64,000 nucleotides of DNA from Actinoplanes siamensis (lineage in GTDB: Bacteria > Actinomycetota > Actinomycetes > Mycobacteriales > Micromonosporaceae): positions 1 to 64,000 of the forward strand of contig NZ_BOMW01000033.1 of the NCBI RefSeq assembly GCF_016862395.1, in the 5' to 3' direction. Every line of letters begins with the position of its first letter. Position 1 is the stretch's first letter. A program made the position numbers and the translations under genes. A model generated the notes under the pieces. That model had not been told where the DNA came from. It ran no database searches and saw only the letters and a program-made list of their open reading frames with translations. Positions 59,142 to 64,000 of the stretch are shown here, piece after piece.

Positions 59142-60131
59142 ATGACTCAGCGGTTCGCGAAGCCCGCCGATCAGGACGACGTGACCACCACCGCACGCAC
59201 CCCTGGCAAGATGTCGCGTCGTGGCCAAAGCGGAGGGCCGACGGCGTACGACTTCCGGCGGCCGATCAAACTCTCCCGTGAGCACGTCCGCACTCTGCAG
59301 ATCGCCTTCGAGACGTACGCCCGCAGCTGTGGGACCCTGCTGACCACCCGCCTGCGCGCGGTCAGCAACGTCTCGCTCATCTCGATCGAGCAGCTCAACT
59401 ACGACGAGTACGTGGCCTCGCTGGCCAATCCCACGATCATCGGGGTGGTCGCCCTCGACCCGCTGCCGGGCACGGTACTGCTGGAGATCGCCCAGTCCGC
59501 GGTGATGACCGCCATCGACCACATGCTCGGCGGCCCCGGCGGCGCCCAGCCCGAGCGGCCGCTCACCGAGGTGGAGATGCCGCTGCTGCGCGGCCTGATG
59601 GAGCGGATGCTCGGCGAGCTGCGCTACGGCTTCGAGAGCCTGGTGGACATCCAGCCGCACCTCAAGGAGATCGAGTACAACGCGCAGTTCCTGCGCGCGC
59701 ACGCGCCCGGCGACGCGGTAGTGGTCGCCTCGTTCGAGACCAAGATCGGCGCCGAGGAGTGCATCGCCACGATCTGCCTGCCGTTCAACACCATCCTGCC
59801 GGTGCTCTCCAGGCAGGAGACGATCGTGCTGAGCGCTGCCGAGCGGCAGGCCAAGGACAAGGCGCTGCGCAACCTCACCGCCGGACTTTCCGCCGCTCCG
59901 ATCGACGTAGCAGTGCGATTCCACCCCATTCGGATGCGTACCGATGACATCGTGGATCTACGTCCGGGTGACGTCGTGCCGCTCGGGCACATGACCAGTC
60001 GGCCGCTTGAGGTAACCGTGAACGACACCGTCTTCGCGCATGCCGTTCCCGGCAATCAGGGCGCGCGGCTGGCCTGTCTCGTCGTGCCGTCGCCCAACGA
60101 GAACTCGTCCAAGGAGTCTGGCCGCTCATGA
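59142..60131 (+). CDS. fliM: Flagellar motor switch protein FliM
   Basis: A 329-residue protein. [33 protein letters not shown] opens the FliM middle domain; the C-terminal part is the SpoA-like domain with [20 protein letters not shown]. Before YDFRRP the N-terminus ([18 protein letters not shown]) has no LSQxEIDALL peptide, the usual docking site of CheY-P. CheY must bind elsewhere, or the signal acts differently. Confidence 0.93.
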   Translation: MTQRFAKPADQDDVTTTARTPGKMSRRGQSGGPTAYDFRRPIKLSREHVRTLQIAFETYARSCGTLLTTRLRAVSNVSLISIEQLNYDEYVASLANPTIIGVVALDPLPGTVLLEIAQSAVMTAIDHMLGGPGGAQPERPLTEVEMPLLRGLMERMLGELRYGFESLVDIQPHLKEIEYNAQFLRAHAPGDAVVVASFETKIGAEECIATICLPFNTILPVLSRQETIVLSAAERQAKDKALRNLTAGLSAAPIDVAVRFHPIRMRTDDIVDLRPGDVVPLGHMTSRPLEVTVNDTVFAHAVPGNQGARLACLVVPSPNENSSKESGRS

Positions 60132-60892
60132 CCGCCCCCACCATCACCGCGCCGCAGATGATCCTCGCCCGCAGCGCCGCCGACGCCGCGCTGGCCGTCC
60201 TGCCGACCAGCCGTGCCCTGGTCGCCGGCGATCCGGTGGCGCCCGACGCCGGGACGGCGATCGCGGGACAGGCGGTCACCGCGCGCTTTACCGGCGCGGC
60301 CAGCGGCGAGGTCGTCGTGGTGGTCGGCCAGGACCTCGCGGACGCGCTCAAGGAGAGCCCGCTCGGCGAGCTGGACCTGACCGCGGCCGTCCGGCCCGCC
60401 CTGGAGGCGGCCTCCCGGGTCTTCGGGCCGGTGGTCCTCGACCCGGGCCAGGTGATGGACCCGCAGGTCGCGATCAGCGCACTGGCCGCCAAGGAGGGCG
60501 CGGTCGCCATCCCGCTGCGCGACGACGAGGACGTACGGGCGGTGCTCGCGCTGGCGCTGAGCCCGTGGCCCGGCGAGGATCCGCTGGTGGCCGCGGCCGC
60601 AGGCGGGGGAGGGGTGGCCCAGCGGGCGCCCGCGGCGCCGTCCCGCGGTGGCGGCCTGGACATGCTCCACGACGTGGAGATGGAGGTCTCCGCCGAGCTG
60701 GGCCGGACCAGGATGAGCGTCCGGGAACTGCTCTCGCTGACCCCGGGCGCGATCGTCGAGCTGGACCGGGCCGCCGGCAGCCCGGCCGATCTGCTGGTCA
60801 ACGGCCGGCTGATCGCCCGCGGCGAGGTGGTCGTGGTGGACGAGAACTTCGGCATCCGGATCACCGAGATCGTCTCGCCCGGTGCCGAGTAG
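60128..60892 (+). CDS. fliN: Flagellar motor switch protein FliN with extra N-terminal domain
   Basis: A 254-residue protein. The C-terminal 80 residues ([51 protein letters not shown]) are the SpoA/FliN core. The first 150 residues form an added domain resembling the CheC-like part of FliY, although I see no E-x-x-N phosphatase pair. ATGA overlaps fliM. It is part of the C-ring. Confidence 0.9.
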   Translation: MTAPTITAPQMILARSAADAALAVLPTSRALVAGDPVAPDAGTAIAGQAVTARFTGAASGEVVVVVGQDLADALKESPLGELDLTAAVRPALEAASRVFGPVVLDPGQVMDPQVAISALAAKEGAVAIPLRDDEDVRAVLALALSPWPGEDPLVAAAAGGGGVAQRAPAAPSRGGGLDMLHDVEMEVSAELGRTRMSVRELLSLTPGAIVELDRAAGSPADLLVNGRLIARGEVVVVDENFGIRITEIVSPGAE

Positions 60893-60903
60893 GAGTCACC
60901 ACC

Positions 60904-61338
60904 TTGTTCCGGGTCCTCCTCCAGGTCGCCTTCTCCCTGTTCATCGTGCTGTTCATGATGTGGGGGCTGGCCCGGGCGCTGCGGCGCCCGTTCGGTGGTC
61001 GCGGGCACGGCCCGCTGGCGGTGCTCAACCGGCAGCAACTGAGCCGGAACGCGGCGGTGGCCGTGGTCCGGGTCGCCGACCGGGCGGTCGTCCTCGGTGT
61101 CACCGACCAGCAGATCAGTTACCTGGGCGAGGCCGAGTTGGAGCTGTTCGAGCCCGAGCCGCCCGAGCACCGGGACCGCCTGGTGGTCGAGCCGGTCGAG
61201 GTGATCGAGCTGGGCGGGACGGCCCTGCCGGTGCGGCACCCCGCGACGGGCGGGCCGGTGCGGCACGGCTCGATCCTGTCGCCGAAGACCTGGAACTCGA
61301 CCCTGGAGTTCCTGCGCGAGCGAACGACGAGGCGATAG
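60904..61338 (+). CDS. fliO: Flagellar export protein FliO
   Basis: A 144-residue protein. One membrane span at the N-terminus (LLQVAFSLFIVLFMMWGLARAL) and a small cytosolic domain with NRQQLSRNAAVAVVRVADRAVVLGVTDQQISYLGE, typical for FliO. It helps build the FliP ring. TTG 60904 is 11 nt from the fliN stop. Confidence 0.88.
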   Translation: MFRVLLQVAFSLFIVLFMMWGLARALRRPFGGRGHGPLAVLNRQQLSRNAAVAVVRVADRAVVLGVTDQQISYLGEAELELFEPEPPEHRDRLVVEPVEVIELGGTALPVRHPATGGPVRHGSILSPKTWNSTLEFLRERTTRR

Positions 61339-61342
61339 TGCC

Positions 61343-62284
61343 ATGACTGACTGCACCGAGCGTCGCGGCGACCCGGACGAGGGTCGGAGAGGCCTGGCCG
61401 GGCCGGCGCTGCGACGCGTGATCGTCCTGCTCTTCGTGGCGGCGGGCCTGGCTCTGGCGCTGTCCGCACCGGCGACGGCGGCGCCCGAGGCGGGGGCTCG
61501 CGCGCCCGCGGGCGTACCGCAGATCGCGCCGGAGGCGCCCGCGCGCCCGGCGGCGAAGTTCCTGCCGCGAGCACCCAGGCTGGTGCCGGAGGCGCCCGCG
61601 CCCTCGCCGCCGAGCATCAACGTCAACGTCAACGGCACGAATCCGGACGGCAGCCGCCCGGCCGCGAGCCTGGTGATCCTTCTCGGTCTCACACTGCTCA
61701 CGGTGGCGCCGGCCGTGCTGCTGCTCTGCACGAGCTTCACGAAGGTCTTCATGGTCCTCGGGATCACCCGCAACGCGCTGGGCCTGACCACGATGCCGCC
61801 CAACCAGGTGATCGCCGGCCTGGCGCTGTTCCTGAGCCTTTTCATCATGGCCCCGACCGTCTCCGCGATGAACCAGGCAGGCGTGCAGCCCTACCTCAAG
61901 GGTGAGAAGACCCAGTCGCAGGCGTTCCACGACGGCGTCCAGCCGCTGCGCGAGTTCATGTACACCACCACCCGGGAGGAAGAGCTCGCCCTGCTGATCA
62001 AGGTGTCCGGCCAGCCCCAGCCGGCGAACAAGGACGAGGTGCCGCTGACCACGCTGGTGCCCGCGTTCGTGCTCTCCGAGCTGCGCGCCGCGTTCATCAT
62101 CGGGTTCGTCATCTTCATCCCGTTCCTGATCATCGACCTGGTGGTCTCGGCCTCGCTGATGTCGCTGGGCATGATGATGCTGCCCCCGGTGACCGTCTCC
62201 CTGCCGTTCAAACTGCTGCTGTTCGTGCTGGTCAACGGATGGAGTTTGATCATCACGGCGCTGGTCGGCTCGTACCAGGCATGA
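61343..62284 (+). CDS. fliP: Flagellar export gate protein FliP
   Basis: A 313-residue protein. A signal peptide (about 46 residues) and a long Pro/Ala-rich spacer come before the FliP core: ILLGLTLLTVAPAVLLLCTSFTKVFMVLGITRNALG, QPLREFMYTTTREEELALL, PAFVLSELRAAFIIGFVIFIPFLIIDLVV. It forms the export gate with FliQ and FliR. Its stop overlaps fliR directly, leaving no room for fliQ. Confidence 0.95.
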   Translation: MTDCTERRGDPDEGRRGLAGPALRRVIVLLFVAAGLALALSAPATAAPEAGARAPAGVPQIAPEAPARPAAKFLPRAPRLVPEAPAPSPPSINVNVNGTNPDGSRPAASLVILLGLTLLTVAPAVLLLCTSFTKVFMVLGITRNALGLTTMPPNQVIAGLALFLSLFIMAPTVSAMNQAGVQPYLKGEKTQSQAFHDGVQPLREFMYTTTREEELALLIKVSGQPQPANKDEVPLTTLVPAFVLSELRAAFIIGFVIFIPFLIIDLVVSASLMSLGMMMLPPVTVSLPFKLLLFVLVNGWSLIITALVGSYQA

Positions 62285-63045
62285 ACTACCACGTACCGAT
62301 CGCCGAGCTCCTGGCGATCATGCTGGGCGCCTGCCGGACCGGCGCGTGGATGGCGATCTGCCCGCCGTTCAGCTCGCGGCTCATCCCGGTGCAGGTGAAG
62401 GCGCTGTTCTCGGTGGCGATAGCGCTGCCGATGGCGCCCTACCTGCAGAGCTCCCTGCCGCCGCTGGAGACCCCGGCGCTGATCGCCAGCATCGTGCTAC
62501 AGCTCTTCGTCGGGTTCGGCCTCGGGTTCCTCACCGCGCTGCTGTTCGCCGCCCTGCAGGCCGCCGGTGACCTGCTCGACCTGTTCGGCGGGTTCACGCT
62601 GGCGACCGCGTACGACCCGTTGGGTTTCAGTCAGAGCTCGATCTTCGGACGCTTCTACAACCTGATCGCGGTCACCCTGCTCTTCGCCAGCGACGGGCAC
62701 CAGCTGATCCTGCGCGGGTTCATGCAGAGTTTCCGCACGTTGCCGCTGAACAGCTCGTTCTCGATGGAGACGTTCAGCCGGTTGCTGGTCAGCGGGCTGG
62801 GCGAGATGTTCCTGGCCGCGCTGCAGATCGCCGGGCCGCTGATCTGCGTGCTGTTCCTCGCCGACGTGGCGCTCGGCCTGTTGAACCGGGTGGCGCCCGC
62901 GCTGAACGCGTTCCAGCTCGGCTTCCCGGTCAAGATCTTCCTGTTGGTCACCCTTTCCGGCCTGGCCATCGCGATGCTCCCGGGTGTGCTGCACACCCTC
63001 GTCGAGCGGGCGGTCGCCGCGGTGGTGCGGCTCAGTGGCGGTTGA
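62281..63045 (+). CDS. fliR: Flagellar export gate protein FliR
   Basis: A 254-residue protein with six or more membrane segments. ICPPFSSRLIPVQVKALFSVAIALPMAP, FALQAAGDLLDLFGG-like stretch and VAPALNAFQLGFPVKIFLLV are FliR landmarks. ATG overlaps the fliP stop (ATGA). No fused FliQ or FlhB part is visible. Confidence 0.94.
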   Translation: MNYHVPIAELLAIMLGACRTGAWMAICPPFSSRLIPVQVKALFSVAIALPMAPYLQSSLPPLETPALIASIVLQLFVGFGLGFLTALLFAALQAAGDLLDLFGGFTLATAYDPLGFSQSSIFGRFYNLIAVTLLFASDGHQLILRGFMQSFRTLPLNSSFSMETFSRLLVSGLGEMFLAALQIAGPLICVLFLADVALGLLNRVAPALNAFQLGFPVKIFLLVTLSGLAIAMLPGVLHTLVERAVAAVVRLSGG

Positions 63046-63063
63046 GGCGCCGGTTGCGGTGGT

Positions 63064-63136
63064 CGTGGTGGTCCGGCTCGGTGGTGGTCGAGGGACCAGG
63101 CCGCGGTCGTCGTGGTGGTCCGGCTCGGTGGTGGTC
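63064..63136. repeat. 26-bp direct repeat between fliR and flhB
   Basis: CGTGGTGGTCCGGCTCGGTG and the adjoining GTGGTC occur at 63064-63089 and 63111-63136, period 47 bp. It fills most of the 118-bp gap. It uses GGTGGT-rich sequence like the 21542 repeat. Confidence 0.8.
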
Positions 63137-63163
63137 CAGGCGCGGGGCGCAAGGGGGGTGTAG

Positions 63164-64000
63164 GTGTCCGGGGAGAAGACCGAGCAACCGACACAGCAAC
63201 GGCTCAAGAAGGCGAAACAGGAAGGGCAGATCGGGCGTACGCCCGACCTCGGCGCCTGGTTCGGCATGCTGGCCGCCAGCATGCTGCTGCCCCGCACCCT
63301 GGGGCAGGCGATGGAGCACGCCGAGGAGCTGATCGGCAAGGTGCCGGACGTCATCACCCGCCCGGAGCCGGCCAAGGCCCTGGCCATCCTCAAGGAGGGG
63401 TTGTTCGGCGCGGCCTGGGCGGTGGCGCCGCTGGCGCTCACGATGATGGCGGTCGGCATCGCGGCGGCCGCCGCGCAGGGTGGCATCCGGGTCGCGACCA
63501 AGCTGTTCATCCCGAAGTTCAACCGGCTCAACCCGTTCACCGGCCTGAAGAAGATGGTCGGCCCGCAGGCCCTCTGGGAGCTCACCAAGTCGCTGTTCAA
63601 GACCGTGGTGCTGGGCGCGGTGCTCTACATGACGCTGAAGGACATCGTGCCGCGGCTGATGACCGCGGGCCGGCTGCCGCTGACCGCGCTGCTCGGGATC
63701 GTCACGGACGCGGTGATCTCGCTGATCCGGGCCGCCGCGATCGCCGGCATCGCGATGGCCGCCGCGGACTACTTCGTGGTGCGTCGGCGGACCCAGAAGC
63801 AACTGCGGATGACCAAGGAAGAGGTCAAGCAGGAGAACAAGAACACCGAGGGCGATCCGCTGATCAAGGCGCAGATCCGGGCCCGGCAGATGGCCATGTC
63901 ACGCAACCGGCAGATGGCCGACGTGCCGACCGCGGACGTGGTGGTGGTGAACCCGGTGCACGTCGCGGTGGCGTTGCGCTACGAGCCGGAGAAGGGCGCT
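63164..64000 (+). CDS. flhB: Flagellar export switch protein FlhB (5' part, cut by window end)
   Basis: 279 codons are visible, no stop. EKTEQPTQQRLKKAKQEGQI at the start, four membrane segments and the cytosolic autocleavage motif as NPVH (Asn263-His266) instead of the common NPTH. It sets export specificity when the hook is complete. AAGGGGGG 5-12 nt upstream supports GTG 63164. The C-terminal end is beyond the window. Confidence 0.95.
   Translation, partial: MSGEKTEQPTQQRLKKAKQEGQIGRTPDLGAWFGMLAASMLLPRTLGQAMEHAEELIGKVPDVITRPEPAKALAILKEGLFGAAWAVAPLALTMMAVGIAAAAAQGGIRVATKLFIPKFNRLNPFTGLKKMVGPQALWELTKSLFKTVVLGAVLYMTLKDIVPRLMTAGRLPLTALLGIVTDAVISLIRAAAIAGIAMAAADYFVVRRRTQKQLRMTKEEVKQENKNTEGDPLIKAQIRARQMAMSRNRQMADVPTADVVVVNPVHVAVALRYEPEKGA

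Noticed and set aside
57345-59924. 859-codon minus-strand frame opposite motB, fliL and fliM
   Set aside because: The plus strand holds three conserved flagellar genes; the antisense frame shows no domain.

Overview
The window is a 64 kb piece of a very GC-rich actinobacterial chromosome. A flagellar and chemotaxis cluster sits beside mycothiol synthase, a mycothiol-dependent enzyme, GlnR, an HbhA-like protein and a PE-free Mycobacterium-like gene order. That combination points to a motile-spore actinomycete of the Micromonosporaceae, most likely Actinoplanes or a close relative. Many genes start directly at their transcripts: at least thirteen have a TANNNT -10 hexamer ending 6-8 nt before ATG or GTG, which implies leaderless mRNAs, and several start calls here rest on that pattern. 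No rRNA, tRNA, prophage, IS element or CRISPR array was seen.

Layout. 1-3810 (minus) is the 5' part of a giant secreted protein with DUF11 and seven cadherin-like repeats. 3901-11505 holds glpD, DUF4031, an HD-domain protein, FUSC and PrsW membrane proteins, a GroES-like protein and an AI-2E-family permease. 11722-13237 is a cysA2-sseC sulfur operon preceded by a cysteine-rich leader peptide. 13238-16935 has two membrane proteins, glnR and mshD. 17090-25346 is a phosphate region: a PHO box, pstSCAB, then Pit and its DUF47 partner, with a Nudix hydrolase and a Gfo/Idh/MocA oxidoreductase between them. 25427-33016 has a catalytically degenerate PLC-like protein, an ECF41 sigma factor, DUF402, a DinG-type helicase, DsrE, a 34-residue membrane peptide, a nitrobindin and a Fur regulator. 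33017-39049 has YgfZ, a BKACE, an asparaginase and an XRE-hbhA-DUF2516 set. 39184-45673 has a shortened macro-domain protein, an EI24 protein, a LacI/GH1 pair, a mycothiol-dependent enzyme, murB and a CAP protein.

46077-64000 is the motility cluster. It starts with an OmpR-type regulator, followed by cheA, cheW, an unrecognised 290-residue protein, cheB, cheR, cheY, cheX, a second cheY and a CheX-like protein, ending at a strong terminator. A FliA/WhiG-type promoter then leads into flgD, flgE, flbD, motA, motB, fliL, fliM, fliN, fliO, fliP, fliR and flhB (cut by the window end). fliQ is absent from its usual place, FliM lacks the N-terminal CheY-binding peptide, and CheA carries two MshEN-like motifs where a P2 domain would be.

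The most unusual structures are a ladder of three 10-codon mini-ORFs between fur and ygfZ, built from a 29-bp tandem repeat and chained by GTGA overlaps; the leaderless polycysteine leader peptide; a 26-bp bidirectional leaderless promoter; a 24-bp perfect inverted repeat behind pstB; and a family of dispersed GC-rich intergenic hairpins.
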